Assembly: GCF_031180975.1 (NCBI RefSeq)
Contig: NZ_JAPSLI010000004.1
Coordinates: 1-64,000 of the forward strand
DNA from: Microbacterium sp.
GTDB lineage: Bacteria > Actinomycetota > Actinomycetes > Actinomycetales > Microbacteriaceae
Length of the DNA: 64,000 nt
Direction: 5' to 3'
The position numbers were made by a program, and so were the translations under genes. Shown piece after piece: positions 17,501 through 26,959 of this stretch. The notes below the pieces were generated by a model. That model made no database searches. It was not told the DNA's origin and was given only the letters and a program-made list of their open reading frames with translations. Numbering within the stretch: position 1 is the stretch's first letter; every line of letters starts with the position of its first letter.

Positions 17501-17547
17501 ATGGAATTCGATTGCGAATGCAGGGAGTCGTGAAATAGGTTTATTCC

Positions 17548-17892
17548 ATGGCCCGACGTATTGTGCATCAGCTGGTTGACGACCTCGATGGATCCCTTCT
17601 CGAAAGCGGCGAAGGCGAGACCGTGCATTTCTCGCTCAACGGCGCGGCGTACGAGATCGATCTGAACAACGAGCACGCGGAGGAATTGCGCGCGGCGCTC
17701 GCTCCTTACATCAAGGCCGGACGGCGGGCGACCACCGCCGGCGGCGGACGAACCCCCTCTTCGGCCCGCCGCGGTTCGCGCAACTCCGACACGGCGGCGA
17801 TCCGCGAATGGGCGAAGTCGAACGGCTACAAGGTGTCCGAGCGCGGCCGCGTCCCCGCCGACGTGGTGTCCGCGTACCGCGAAGCGAACTGA
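17548..17892 (+). CDS. lsr2: Lsr2 nucleoid-associated protein
   Basis: A 114-residue actinobacterial xenogeneic silencer. The N-terminal dimerisation domain ([20 protein letters not shown]) and C-terminal DNA-binding domain with the AT-hook-like R99-G100-R101 are present. Lsr2 bridges DNA and silences AT-rich foreign genes, so it could act on the 39-48 kb element. TAGGTT (17536-17541) ends 6 bases before the ATG with no ribosome site, so the mRNA is probably leaderless. A perfect hairpin follows the stop. Confidence 0.95.
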   Translation: MARRIVHQLVDDLDGSLLESGEGETVHFSLNGAAYEIDLNNEHAEELRAALAPYIKAGRRATTAGGGRTPSSARRGSRNSDTAAIREWAKSNGYKVSERGRVPADVVSAYREAN

Positions 17893-17900
17893 CCGGACAT

Positions 17901-17932
17901 GAGGCGCCGGCCGCAGCAGCGGCCGGCGCCTC
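17901..17932 (+). terminator. Hairpin terminator after lsr2
   Basis: A 14-bp perfect stem GAGGCGCCGGCCGC / GCGGCCGGCGCCTC with a 4-base loop (AGCA). No T tract, as is common in high-GC actinobacteria. Confidence 0.75.
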
Positions 17933-17959
17933 ACGGGTGTCCGGATAGACTTGTCGCGC

Positions 17960-18033
17960 GCCTTCGTAGCTCAGTCGGATAGAGCAGCCCTCTCCTAAAG
18001 GGCAGGTCGCAGGTTCGAATCCTGTCGAGGGCA
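17960..18033 (+). tRNA. tRNA-Arg (anticodon CCT)
   Basis: A 74-base cloverleaf with acceptor GCCTTCG/CGAGGGC and discriminator A. The anticodon loop CTCCTAA gives CCT, which reads AGG. A -10 TAGACT (17946-17951) lies 8 bases upstream. Its last 9 bases start a 21-base sequence that recurs 158 bases downstream. Confidence 0.93.
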
Positions 18034-18203
18034 CGATGAAGGAGGAGCCGCCCGAGGGCGGCTCCTCCTTCGTCTACACCCGTCGACAATGGGCCCCATC
18101 GGCCGGGGGCTCAACGCGCCGCCCCTTCTCCCAACCGCAACCCGCCCGTCCGGCTGCGGCGCGTGGAGTGGCCGATGGGGATTCGAGGGCACGATGAAGG
18201 AGG
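18025..18203. repeat. 21-base direct repeat spanning the tRNA-Arg 3' end
   Basis: The bases at 18025-18045 (tRNA 3' end plus 12 bases beyond) are repeated exactly at 18183-18203. The 137 bases between them carry the tRNA terminator and an 11-base inverted repeat, CCCCATCGGCC (18094-18104) / GGCCGATGGGG (18170-18180), but no gene. The layout resembles the two att ends of a lost or decayed tRNA-targeting element; a simple local duplication is the alternative. Confidence 0.6.
18039..18070 (+). terminator. Terminator of tRNA-Arg
   Basis: A 14-15-bp stem AAGGAGGAGCCGCC / GGCGGCTCCTCCTT with a tiny GA-type loop, followed by CGTC, six bases after the tRNA. Confidence 0.75.
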
Positions 18204-18207
18204 CGAC

Positions 18208-18705
18208 TCACGCCGCCAGTGCGAGATACGGCTCCCATCGCGGGTCGCTGCGCTCCGCGCCGCGGACGGTCCAGGCGGTGCCGTGTGGAGGACGCGGGGT
18301 GATGCGCAACCGCCATCCCATCTCCTGCGGAGTGCGGTCGCTCTTGAGATTGTTGCAGCGCAGGCAGCACGCGACCAGGTTCTCCCAGGTGTCCGCTCCG
18401 CCGCGAGACCGGGGCAGGATGTGATCGATCGTCGCGGCCGCCTTGCCGCAGTAGCCGCAACGGTGGTCGTCGCGGCGCAGCACGCCCCGGCGCGTGACCG
18501 GCAGGCGCCGTGCCGCGGGCAGCCGCACGTATCTGGTCAGGATGATGACGACCGGGCGCTCGTAGGCGTCGCTCCCCGCCCAGACCGGGTCGTCCTCGAC
18601 GTGCTCGATGACGTTCGCCTTCTCGTTCATGACCAGAACCATGGCTCTCTTGAACGAGACCACCGTGAGGGGTTCGTATCCGGCGTTCAGGACCAGTGTG
18701 CGCAT
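18208..18705 (-). CDS. HNH endonuclease domain protein
   Basis: A 165-residue protein typical of actinobacterial stand-alone HNH proteins beginning MRTLVLNAGYEPL. The zinc-binding CGYC and CLRC pairs and the catalytic block TIDHILPRSRGGADTWENLV, ending in asparagine-rich CNNLKSDRTP, are visible. HNH domains nick or cut DNA with a metal ion; the cellular role of this family is unknown. The second ATG (18705) is chosen because GAGAGG would sit 9 bases upstream; 18714 has no spacing. Confidence 0.85.
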   Translation of the reverse strand: MRTLVLNAGYEPLTVVSFKRAMVLVMNEKANVIEHVEDDPVWAGSDAYERPVVIILTRYVRLPAARRLPVTRRGVLRRDDHRCGYCGKAAATIDHILPRSRGGADTWENLVACCLRCNNLKSDRTPQEMGWRLRITPRPPHGTAWTVRGAERSDPRWEPYLALAA

Positions 18706-18797
18706 CGTCGTCATCCTCTCGATCCGGCCGGGATGGCTTCCCGGCTCTCTCGACTCACACGACGCCGCGCGGAGGCAGACGCACGCAGGTATGAAAG

Positions 18798-18823
18798 AAG
18801 GCGCCGCCTAAAGACAGCGCCTT
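18798..18823 (-). terminator. Terminator of the M23 peptidase gene
   Basis: On the minus strand AAGGCGC...GCGCCTT is followed by CTTTCAT, a T-rich tail. It lies downstream of the M23 gene. A second weak stem, AGGCATC/GATGCCT (18842-18864), is nearby. The interval 18706-19013 shows no gene. Confidence 0.5.
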
Positions 18824-19013
18824 CCACGCTCGGCCGCACCGAGGCATCCCTGCGGGCGATGCCTGAGGACCAGACGACCGAGTGCATCCATGGTGCGGAT
18901 GCTCGGTATCGGTTCCATCGGCTTCTCCCGTCCGTACGACGACGCGTTCAGGCTAACCCATCGGGTTGCACAGCGCGAGGCGCGGGAGTGAACGACCGGT
19001 GTCGTGTCGCGGT

Positions 19014-19925
19014 TCAGCCTGCGTTGGCGCGCAGCCAGCTGATCGGCTCCACGAGCGACCCGTTGACCTTGACCTCGTAATGCAGGTGCGCACCGTAGGA
19101 ACGACCGGTGTTGCCGACCTTGCCGATGAACTGGCCGGCCTGCACCACCTGTCCGGACTGCACCGCGCGCGAGCCGTTGATCATGTGGCCGTACAGCGTA
19201 GACACCCGCTGGCCGCCGACTACGTGATCGATGATGATGGCGACGCCGTAGCCGAAGTAGCTCTCGCTGGACGTGCGCACCACGCCACTCGCTGTGGCGA
19301 AGATCGGGGTTCCGGCCGGGGCGACCATGTCCGCACCGTTGTGGCCGCTGCCGAGCGTGCGGCTGACGTAGTAGGAGCCCTGGGGCAGCGGGTAGCGGAC
19401 GGCGCCCGAGCCGGATGCCGCCAGGCGGAGGTCAGCGTCGCTCGGGCCGCTGCCGCTGCGGGTCGCTGCGGCGACGCGGGCGGCCGCTGCGGCGCGCGCC
19501 TTCGCGGCGGCCTCTGCCTTCTTCTTCGCGATCTCCTCGGGCGTGGTCGCCGAGTAGCTGCCACGAGCCATGGGGGCGGCGGTCGCCTCGGAGGCGACGA
19601 CGAGGGACTGCGCCTCGTCGACAGCCATCTGCTGCAGCGTGGTGGCCTCGGCAGCCGACGGCTTGCTGACCGCGTACGCCGGGAGCGCGACTGCGGCGAC
19701 CAGCGCACCGACTGCGGCGAAGATCGCCACGGTCCGCATGGGCTTCACGCTCGAGCGCTTGGAGGTCCGGCGGATGCCTCGCTTGCGCGGGGACTTCGTG
19801 TGTTCAGCTGTCTCGGTCGTGTCGATCTCTGCGGCCAAAAGGGAGTCCTCCTGCGCCTCGGCACTCTCGGGTGAGCGCTGGCTCGTCAGCGATGTCGGTT
19901 TCTCGGGCGCGCCCCCAGCGGGCAC
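19014..19925 (-). CDS. M23 family metallopeptidase (LytM-type cell-wall hydrolase)
   Basis: A 303-residue envelope protein. A long polar N-terminus and one membrane helix (about 65-87, TVAIFAAVGALVAAVALPAY) precede an Ala/Lys coiled segment and a C-terminal M23 domain. Zinc ligands are visible in SGHNGADM and HLHYEV. The catalytic histidine region is GQRVSTLYGHM. The enzyme would cut peptidoglycan cross-links outside the membrane. The start (GTG 19925) has no ribosome site and could be internal. Its upstream region holds an MtrA-like repeat. Confidence 0.88.
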   Translation of the reverse strand: MPAGGAPEKPTSLTSQRSPESAEAQEDSLLAAEIDTTETAEHTKSPRKRGIRRTSKRSSVKPMRTVAIFAAVGALVAAVALPAYAVSKPSAAEATTLQQMAVDEAQSLVVASEATAAPMARGSYSATTPEEIAKKKAEAAAKARAAAAARVAAATRSGSGPSDADLRLAASGSGAVRYPLPQGSYYVSRTLGSGHNGADMVAPAGTPIFATASGVVRTSSESYFGYGVAIIIDHVVGGQRVSTLYGHMINGSRAVQSGQVVQAGQFIGKVGNTGRSYGAHLHYEVKVNGSLVEPISWLRANAG

Positions 19926-20012
19926 TTGCGAACTTTCGCGAAGACGACGAGCCAGGGAGGCAATCTTCGCGTCGCATCCTCAGCGGGCTTCTTCGCCGAG
20001 GACCCGTCCGAC

Positions 20013-20039
20013 GTTACCGGAATATAACGATTCTGTCAC
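20013..20039 (-). promoter_or_regulatory. Candidate MtrA-type operator upstream of the M23 peptidase
   Basis: On the minus strand the pentamers GTGAC, GTTAT and GTAAC occur at exact 11-base steps. Direct repeats of GTAAC-like half-sites at this phase are the recognition pattern of the response regulator MtrA, which controls M23 and NlpC peptidases in corynebacteria. Position fits; binding is inference. Confidence 0.35.
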
Positions 20040-20086
20040 CCTGCGAACCTGGCAATTCCCCGGACGCACGAACAAAGCGAAGCTGA

Positions 20087-20791
20087 TCAGGCGTTCTCTC
20101 CGACGAGGAAGATGTGGGACGCGAGTTCGACGGGCAACTCGAGTCCTTCCTCGCTGCCCTCCATGTTGATCAGGACGTAACCCTCGTTGTAGCGGTAGTC
20201 GCCGCGGGCCCCTGGCACGACGCCGGCCTCACGCAGCTGCTGCAACAGTTCCGGGTCCACCTGCGCCGGCTCGGCGAGGCGCCGCACCGTACCCTCGATG
20301 GGCTGCCCGTCCGCGGCGTTCAGCTTCTGGACCAGGCCGATCACCCCTTCGTCGAACGTGCGCGCCGGCAGATCGCCGAGCTGATCAAGTCCGGGGATGG
20401 GGTTGCCGTACGGCGACTCCGTCGGGTGCCCGAGCAGCTCCACGAGGCGGCGCTCGACCTGCTCGCTCATGACGTGCTCCCAGCGGCACGCCTCCTCGTG
20501 CACGTACGCCCAGTCCAGCCCGATGACATCCGACAGCAGCCGCTCGGCGAGCCGGTGCTTGCGCATCACGTCGACCGCTTTGCGGCGCCCGGCATCCGTC
20601 AGCTCCAGGCGGCGGTCCTCGGAGACGACGACGAGACCGTCGCGCTCCATGCGTCCGACGGTCTGCGACACGGTCGGGCCGGAGTGCCCCAGCCGCTCCG
20701 AGATGCGCGCGCGCAACGGCACGATGTTCTCCTCCTCGAGTTCGAGGATGGTGCGCAGATACATCTCGGTGGTGTCGATCAGATCGGTCAT
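20087..20791 (-). CDS. DtxR/IdeR-type iron-dependent repressor
   Basis: A 234-residue metalloregulator with an N-terminal winged helix, a dimerisation/metal domain and a C-terminal SH3-like (FeoA) domain. All metal ligands of diphtheria DtxR appear at the same numbering: M10, H79, E83, H98, C102, E105, H106. C102 favours the iron-responsive rather than manganese (MntR) class. GGAGGG precedes the ATG. A DtxR-box-like sequence lies 20 bases upstream, consistent with autoregulation. Confidence 0.93.
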   Translation of the reverse strand: MTDLIDTTEMYLRTILELEEENIVPLRARISERLGHSGPTVSQTVGRMERDGLVVVSEDRRLELTDAGRRKAVDVMRKHRLAERLLSDVIGLDWAYVHEEACRWEHVMSEQVERRLVELLGHPTESPYGNPIPGLDQLGDLPARTFDEGVIGLVQKLNAADGQPIEGTVRRLAEPAQVDPELLQQLREAGVVPGARGDYRYNEGYVLINMEGSEEGLELPVELASHIFLVGENA

Positions 20792-20810
20792 TCAGGCCCT
20801 CCGCAGGTCG

Positions 20811-20829
20811 TTAGGCAAGCCTACCTTCC
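20811..20829. promoter_or_regulatory. DtxR-box-like operator
   Basis: TTAGGCAAGCCTACCTT matches 13 of 19 positions of the TTAGGTTAGSCTAACCTAA iron-box consensus, with a symmetric AGGCAAGCCT core. It lies between the repressor gene and divergent serC and could serve either. Confidence 0.6.
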
Positions 20830-20883
20830 TGGCGATGCACGGGGTGTGTCATTGGGCACGGCGGCGACCGGCGCGCACCCTAG

Positions 20884-22005
<1,122 letters not shown>

Positions 22006-22013
22006 CGGACGCG

Positions 22014-22049
22014 GAGCCTGTCGGAGTATCCCGTCGCTTCGACAGGCTC
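22014..22049. repeat. Interspersed hairpin repeat
   Basis: A 10-bp perfect inverted repeat GAGCCTGTCG (22014-22023) / CGACAGGCTC (22040-22049), continuing into AGCGACCCAAAGG. The TTCGACAGGCTCAGCGACC core recurs across many Microbacteriaceae genomes as I remember it. Here it also sits where serC and the convergent DUF3027 gene would terminate. Confidence 0.55.
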
Positions 22050-22086
22050 AGCGACCCAAAGGGAGCGACAGAGCTGACCGGATGAC

Positions 22087-22626
22087 CTACTCCTCTTCGG
22101 AGGTGTCTCCGTCGGAGTCGTCGTGCGACGACTCGTCCAGTTCGTCGATGTCCACGCCGTCCAGGTCGCCGGCGTGCAGCAGGTCGGGCTCGCCGTCCTC
22201 GTCGTCGTCGACATCGAGCTCGTCGACGTCGAGTTCGTCGGCGTCGAGCTCGTCAACGGCCACGTCATCGGCACCCTCGGCGCCCTCCGCGGCGGACTGC
22301 TCCGCGAGTTCGGCCTGGTGCGCGCGGTACTCGGCCAGACGCTCCACCCACGGCACCCACTCCGGCGCGAGCAACGCGCCGTCGCCAGGCATGAGCTCCG
22401 CTTCGAGCACGGTGGGCTCGGCGTCGTCGACCTGGGCGACGGTGACGGTCCAGAACCAGCCCGGGTAGCCGGGCAGCCGGTTCTGGAAGCGCAGCGAGAC
22501 GGCCCCGCTGTCCTCCACCACGTGGCCCGCGAACGGACCGACCGTGGTCGCGGGCGTGATCTCGTGCAGCGCGGCGAGCGCGAGCTCGCGCGTGGCCTCG
22601 GCGAGTTCCTCAGGCGTCGAGGTCAT
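22087..22626 (-). CDS. DUF3027-like actinobacterial protein
   Basis: A 179-residue protein. The N-terminal 110 residues (GPFAGHVVEDSGAVSLRFQN, PGYPGWFWTVTV) match the actinobacterial DUF3027 family; the remainder is strongly acidic (runs of D, E). Function is unknown. Its first 17 bases overlap the end of the cold-shock gene, so the two are translationally coupled. That linkage is conserved across actinobacteria and suggests a role with nucleic acids or gene expression, which remains inference. Confidence 0.8.
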   Translation of the reverse strand: MTSTPEELAEATRELALAALHEITPATTVGPFAGHVVEDSGAVSLRFQNRLPGYPGWFWTVTVAQVDDAEPTVLEAELMPGDGALLAPEWVPWVERLAEYRAHQAELAEQSAAEGAEGADDVAVDELDADELDVDELDVDDDEDGEPDLLHAGDLDGVDIDELDESSHDDSDGDTSEEE

Positions 22627-22990
22627 CAGCCACCTTGCGCAGCACCGCCGCGACCTTGCGGCCGTGGCTCGACGAGGGGTAACGGCCGCGGCGCAGATCG
22701 CCGCCGATATCGTCGAGGAGCTTCACCAGGTCTTCGACGATGATCGCCATGTCGTCGGCGGGCTTGCGCTGCGCCTTGGCGAGGCTGGGCGGCGCATCCA
22801 GCACGCGCACGGACAACGCCTGCGGTCCGCGGCGGCCGTCGGCCAGCCCGAACTCCACGCGGGTGTTCTTCTTGACCGTCGCGCCTGCAGGAAGGGCAGA
22901 GGCGTGCAGGAAGACATCCTGGCCGTCATCGGACGCGATGAAGCCGAACCCCTTCTCGTCGTCGTAGAACCTGACCTTGCCGGTGGGCAT
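22610..22990 (-). CDS. Cold-shock domain protein with C-terminal extension
   Basis: A 126-residue protein: an OB-fold cold-shock domain (residues 1-66) with RNP1 (KGFGFI) and RNP2 (VFLHAS), then about 60 extra residues with a helical segment (MAIIVEDLVKLLDDIGGDL). It would bind single-stranded RNA or DNA. The extension distinguishes it from the 67-residue CspA type. A GAGG site precedes the ATG. Confidence 0.93.
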   Translation of the reverse strand: MPTGKVRFYDDEKGFGFIASDDGQDVFLHASALPAGATVKKNTRVEFGLADGRRGPQALSVRVLDAPPSLAKAQRKPADDMAIIVEDLVKLLDDIGGDLRRGRYPSSSHGRKVAAVLRKVADDLDA

Positions 22991-23092
22991 GGGAGAACCT
23001 CGCTGTGAACCGTATGGAAAAGCGTCGCGCGGCGGCGCGACCCTTCCAGCCTACCGGTCTCGACCGTGCCGGCAGACGATACGCTGAGACGG

Positions 23093-23368
23093 ATGAGCAC
23101 TGAACCGAACCGTCCCGATGCCCCCGTGCGCTCGATCGACAGGTTCCTCGCGTACACGGCGCTGGCGCTGGCCGCGGCATCCGTGCTGTGCTTCTTCGCG
23201 ATCATCATCGGCACCGCTGCCGGCATGGACCAGAAGTCGTTCGGTGTCGGGGTGTGGCCGTTCGTGGCCGCCCTGCCCATGTTCGGACTGCCCCTCGCCT
23301 TCCTGATGATCATCACCCTGCTGGTCATGAGCTTCACGCGCAAGGGACGCGCGGCCAGGCGGTCCTGA
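23093..23368 (+). CDS. Small two-helix membrane protein
   Basis: A 91-residue protein with two membrane helices (AYTALALAAASVLCFFAIII and VWPFVAALPMFGLPLAFLMI) and a basic C-terminus. No known function. TACGCT (23080-23085) ends 7 bases before the ATG, giving a leaderless mRNA, which argues for this start. The helicase-associated gene begins 5 bases after its stop, so they are cotranscribed. Confidence 0.75.
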   Translation: MSTEPNRPDAPVRSIDRFLAYTALALAAASVLCFFAIIIGTAAGMDQKSFGVGVWPFVAALPMFGLPLAFLMIITLLVMSFTRKGRAARRS

Positions 23369-23373
23369 CCACG

Positions 23374-25071
23374 ATGACAGCTCACGCACGCCCGCTCGCG
23401 ACACGTCTCGCTGCGGCGAGCGATGACGAGCTCGAGGCGCTGCTGCGCGCCCGCCGGGTGCGCCCTGATGTCGACTGGGAGGACTTCTTCGACGCAGCGG
23501 AGGCGCTGCTCGAACCGGCATCCGTCGAGCGCGCCCTGTCGCACCTCAGCCGCGACGAGGCGATCGCGCTGCTCCGAGCGGCCCGCGACGAGGATCCTGG
23601 CGCGTCCGCCGGCACGCTGGCGGCCCTCGGGCTGCTCGACGCGGAAGGAGCAGTCCCCCCGCCCGTATCCGCTCTTCTCGCCGACCGCTCCCTGCCGGAG
23701 CGGAACACGCCCGCAACGCCTTCGCCAGCACCCGACGGCTCGGCCGCGCGGGCGGCTGAGCGGGCCCTGACGACCGTCGGGGCGGTCGCCGACCTGCTGC
23801 TGGCGGCACGCAGCTCACCGCTGTCACTGGTGGCGACCGGGGCGCTGGGTGCGGGCGAGAAGCGCCGTCTCGCCGAGGCTGGCACGGACGCGGGGATCGT
23901 GGACGACCTCCGCGAGCTCGCGGAGGAGGCCGGGCTGGTGGTCGCGCGCGGCCGGGAACTGCAGGTCACCTCCGCCGCGGAGGGGTGGCTCTCGGCGCCC
24001 TTCGCGCCCCGGTGGGCCGTGCTCGCCGAGGCCTTCCGGGTTGCGCTGCCGCACGGCATCCGCCGCGGCGACGGCTGGGCACCGATGACGGAGTGGGGGG
24101 ACGCGCACCCGTGGGATCCGGCGTGGCCCGCCGCACATCAGCGGCTGCGGCGGTTGGCAGGGCTGCTGGGGCTGGTGTGCGACGACGGCACCGAGCCGGA
24201 GTGGGCACGGATGCTGCGCAGCGGCGCCCCCGCCGACACGTCGAGCCTGTCCGCGCTGCTGCCGACCGAGGTCGACCGGGTCTTCCTGCAGAACGATCTC
24301 ACCGCGATCGCACCGGGACCGCTGCAGCCCGCTCTCGACAACAGGCTCAGGGCGATGACCGAGCACGAGTCGGCGGCGCAGGCGTCGTCGTACCGCTTCA
24401 CCGCGGAGTCCGTCGCGCGTGCGCTCGTCGACGGGGAGACGCAGAACGGCATCCTGGAGTTCCTCTCGAGCATCTCGCTGACCGGCGTCCCGCAACCGCT
24501 GGAGTACCTCGTGATGCAGGCGGCGGCGCGGCACGGCCTGGTGCGGGTCCGCGCGGACGAAAGCGCGGGCACCGTGGTCTCCAGCAGCGACCGGCACCTG
24601 CTGCAGGCCATCGAGGTGGACCGAGCGCTTCGGCCACTCGGCCTGGTGCGCGAGGGTGCCGAGCTGGTCTCCAGGGTCGCTGCGGAGACCGTGTCGTGGG
24701 CGCTGGCGGATGCGCACTACCCGGCGACGCTGGTCGACCGCGACGGACGGCCCGTGCCGGCGCGCCGTCGGCGGGTCGCCGATGCTGCGCCGGTGGAGCG
24801 CGTGTCGTACGCGGCGCTGATCGCACGCCTGCGGGCACGGCAGGGGCCGGATGCCGACGCCGCCTGGCTCGATCGTGAGCTCGATGCCGCGGTCCGCGCC
24901 AGGGCACTGGTGCGCGTCACGGTGGCCATGCCCGACGGCACCAGCCGCGAGCTCACGCTCGAGGCCACCGGGCTCGGCGGCGGCCGCCTGCGCGGGCGTG
25001 ACAAGGCGGCCGATGTCGAGCGGACGCTGCCGGTGCGCAGCATCCGCTCGGTGACGCTCCTCGAACACTGA
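23374..25071 (+). CDS. Helicase-associated protein (XPB/Helicase_C_3-type domain)
   Basis: A 565-residue protein without Walker motifs. The N-terminal half is helical and repetitive. The C-terminal half carries the helicase-associated domain seen in the family of M. tuberculosis Rv0862c (TEVDRVFLQNDLTAIAPGPL). Its gene lies 56 bases upstream of the XPB helicase gene, as in mycobacteria, and it is probably a helicase partner in DNA repair. The start at ATG 23374 follows the previous gene by 5 bases. Confidence 0.82.
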   Translation: MTAHARPLATRLAAASDDELEALLRARRVRPDVDWEDFFDAAEALLEPASVERALSHLSRDEAIALLRAARDEDPGASAGTLAALGLLDAEGAVPPPVSALLADRSLPERNTPATPSPAPDGSAARAAERALTTVGAVADLLLAARSSPLSLVATGALGAGEKRRLAEAGTDAGIVDDLRELAEEAGLVVARGRELQVTSAAEGWLSAPFAPRWAVLAEAFRVALPHGIRRGDGWAPMTEWGDAHPWDPAWPAAHQRLRRLAGLLGLVCDDGTEPEWARMLRSGAPADTSSLSALLPTEVDRVFLQNDLTAIAPGPLQPALDNRLRAMTEHESAAQASSYRFTAESVARALVDGETQNGILEFLSSISLTGVPQPLEYLVMQAAARHGLVRVRADESAGTVVSSSDRHLLQAIEVDRALRPLGLVREGAELVSRVAAETVSWALADAHYPATLVDRDGRPVPARRRRVADAAPVERVSYAALIARLRARQGPDADAAWLDRELDAAVRARALVRVTVAMPDGTSRELTLEATGLGGGRLRGRDKAADVERTLPVRSIRSVTLLEH

Positions 25072-25127
25072 ACCGTGGGACGCCCGCCCGAGCCGTGCCT
25101 CATGCCGGCCGGGTAGACTGGTCAGCT

Positions 25128-26774
25128 ATGTCTGATGGCCCTCTCATCGTCCAGAGCGACCGCACGGTGCTGCTCGAGGTCGCGCACCCCGACGCCGAGT
25201 CGGCGCGGCACGAACTGGCGATCTTCGCCGAGCTCGAGCGGGCCCCGGAGCACATCCACACGTACCGGATCACCCGCCTCGGTCTGTGGAACGCCCGCGC
25301 GGCGGGGCACACCGCCGACGACATGCTGGAGACCCTCGACCGGTGGTCGCGGTTCCCGGTGCCACCGTCGGTGTCCGTCGACCTGCGCGAGACCGTGGAG
25401 CGCTACGGCCGGCTGGTGATCGAACGCGACGACGAGGGTGTGCTCATTCTGCGGTCCACCGACCCCGCGGTGCTCGCGCAGGTGGCGAACAACAAGCGCA
25501 TCCAGCCGCTGCTGATCGGCAAGCCCACCCCCGACACGTTCGCGGTGGACGCGTGGGCGCGCGGGCAGATCAAGCAGGAACTGCTGAAGATCGGCTGGCC
25601 TGCGGAGGACCTCGCCGGCTACACCCCCGGGACCCCGCACGAGATCGACCTGGACGAGAGCGGCGGCTGGCAGATGCGGCCGTACCAGCGCGAGGCGGTC
25701 GAGGCGTTCTCGAAGGACGGCTCCGGCGTGGTGGTGCTCCCGTGCGGTGCCGGCAAGACGATCGTCGGCGCCGGCGCGATGGCAGCGACCAAGACCACGA
25801 CGCTCATCCTGGTGACGAACACGGTCTCGGCCCGGCAGTGGCGCGATGAACTGCTCAAGCGCACCACCCTCACGCCGGAGGAGATCGGCGAGTACTCCGG
25901 CCAGGCCAAGGAGGTCCGGCCCGTCACGATCGCCACGTACCAGATCCTCACTGCGAAGCGGAAGGGCGAGTACGCCCACCTCTCGCTGCTCGACGAGATG
26001 GACTGGGGCCTCATCGTCTACGACGAGGTGCACCTGCTGCCCGCCCCGGTCTTCAAACTGACCGCCGACCTGCAGGCGCGTCGCCGCATCGGGCTCACCG
26101 CGACGCTGGTGCGCGAGGACGGCCGCGAGGGCGACGTGTTCAGCCTGATCGGCCCGAAGCGGTTCGACGCTCCGTGGAAGCAGATCGAGGCCCAGGGGTT
26201 CATCTCCCCCGCCGCCTGCTACGAAGTGCGCGTCGATCTGCCCCCGGGAGACCGGCTCGAGTACGCGGCCGCGACCGACGACGAGCGCTACCGACTGGCG
26301 GCATCCGCCCCGGCGAAGATCAAGGCCGTCCGCGAGCTCATCGCCAAGCACCCCGGCGAACAGATCCTGGTCATCGGCCAGTACCTCGACCAGCTCGAGA
26401 CGCTGTCCGACGCGCTGGGCGCTCCGCAGATCACGGGTGCCACACCGGTGGACGAGCGCGAGGAGCTGTACCGGCAGTTCCGCGAGGGCGAGATCTCACT
26501 GCTGGTGGTGTCGAAGGTCGCGAACTTCTCGATCGACCTCCCCGAAGCGTCCGTCGCCATCCAAGTGTCCGGCTCGTTCGGCTCACGGCAGGAGGAGGCA
26601 CAGCGCCTCGGGCGCCTGCTGCGCCCCAAGCAGTCGGACCACACCGCGAGCTTCTACACCCTCATCGCGCGCGACACCGTGGACCAGGACTACGCGCAGA
26701 ACCGCCAGCGCTTCCTCGCCGAGCAGGGCTACAGCTACACGATCCTTGACGCGGACCGGCTCACGGCGGCGTAG
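25128..26774 (+). CDS. XPB-type SF2 DNA helicase
   Basis: A 548-residue 3'-5' helicase of the XPB/Ercc3 family. Residues 1-180 form the XPB N-terminal domain. Walker A is LPCGAGKT with K210, motif II is YDEVH with D299-E300, then GLTATLVREDGREGDVF, the SKVANFSIDLPEA block, and the arginine-finger motif QRLGRLLRP. It would unwind DNA in repair. TAGACT (25114-25119) ends 8 bases before the ATG, so the mRNA is leaderless or nearly so. Confidence 0.95.
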   Translation: MSDGPLIVQSDRTVLLEVAHPDAESARHELAIFAELERAPEHIHTYRITRLGLWNARAAGHTADDMLETLDRWSRFPVPPSVSVDLRETVERYGRLVIERDDEGVLILRSTDPAVLAQVANNKRIQPLLIGKPTPDTFAVDAWARGQIKQELLKIGWPAEDLAGYTPGTPHEIDLDESGGWQMRPYQREAVEAFSKDGSGVVVLPCGAGKTIVGAGAMAATKTTTLILVTNTVSARQWRDELLKRTTLTPEEIGEYSGQAKEVRPVTIATYQILTAKRKGEYAHLSLLDEMDWGLIVYDEVHLLPAPVFKLTADLQARRRIGLTATLVREDGREGDVFSLIGPKRFDAPWKQIEAQGFISPAACYEVRVDLPPGDRLEYAAATDDERYRLAASAPAKIKAVRELIAKHPGEQILVIGQYLDQLETLSDALGAPQITGATPVDEREELYRQFREGEISLLVVSKVANFSIDLPEASVAIQVSGSFGSRQEEAQRLGRLLRPKQSDHTASFYTLIARDTVDQDYAQNRQRFLAEQGYSYTILDADRLTAA

Positions 26775-26795
26775 CCGACTTGAGCCCCTGCGGAG

Positions 26796-26936
26796 TCACG
26801 CGTCGGCCGGGCGTTCCTCACCGGGTCTGACCCCACAGCGCCAGCAGGGCGCCGCGGGATCGTCGAGCAGCGCGCCGCACTCCGGGCACACCTTCGAGAG
26901 CCAGCACGCGCTGTCGCCGCCCTCGGTCTCGTTCAT
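26796..26936 (-). CDS. 46-residue zinc-ribbon microprotein
   Basis: A short frame, ATG at 26936 to TGA at 26796, encodes a 46-residue protein with two cysteine pairs, VCPECGALL and APCWRCGV, spaced like a zinc ribbon. No other motif. It lies between xpb (convergent) and the hydrolase gene, 23 bases downstream of the latter. Reality is supported by the paired cysteines and position; expression is unproven. Confidence 0.6.
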   Translation of the reverse strand: MNETEGGDSACWLSKVCPECGALLDDPAAPCWRCGVRPGEERPADA

Positions 26937-26959
26937 GCACCGGATGCTACTCCGCCGGG

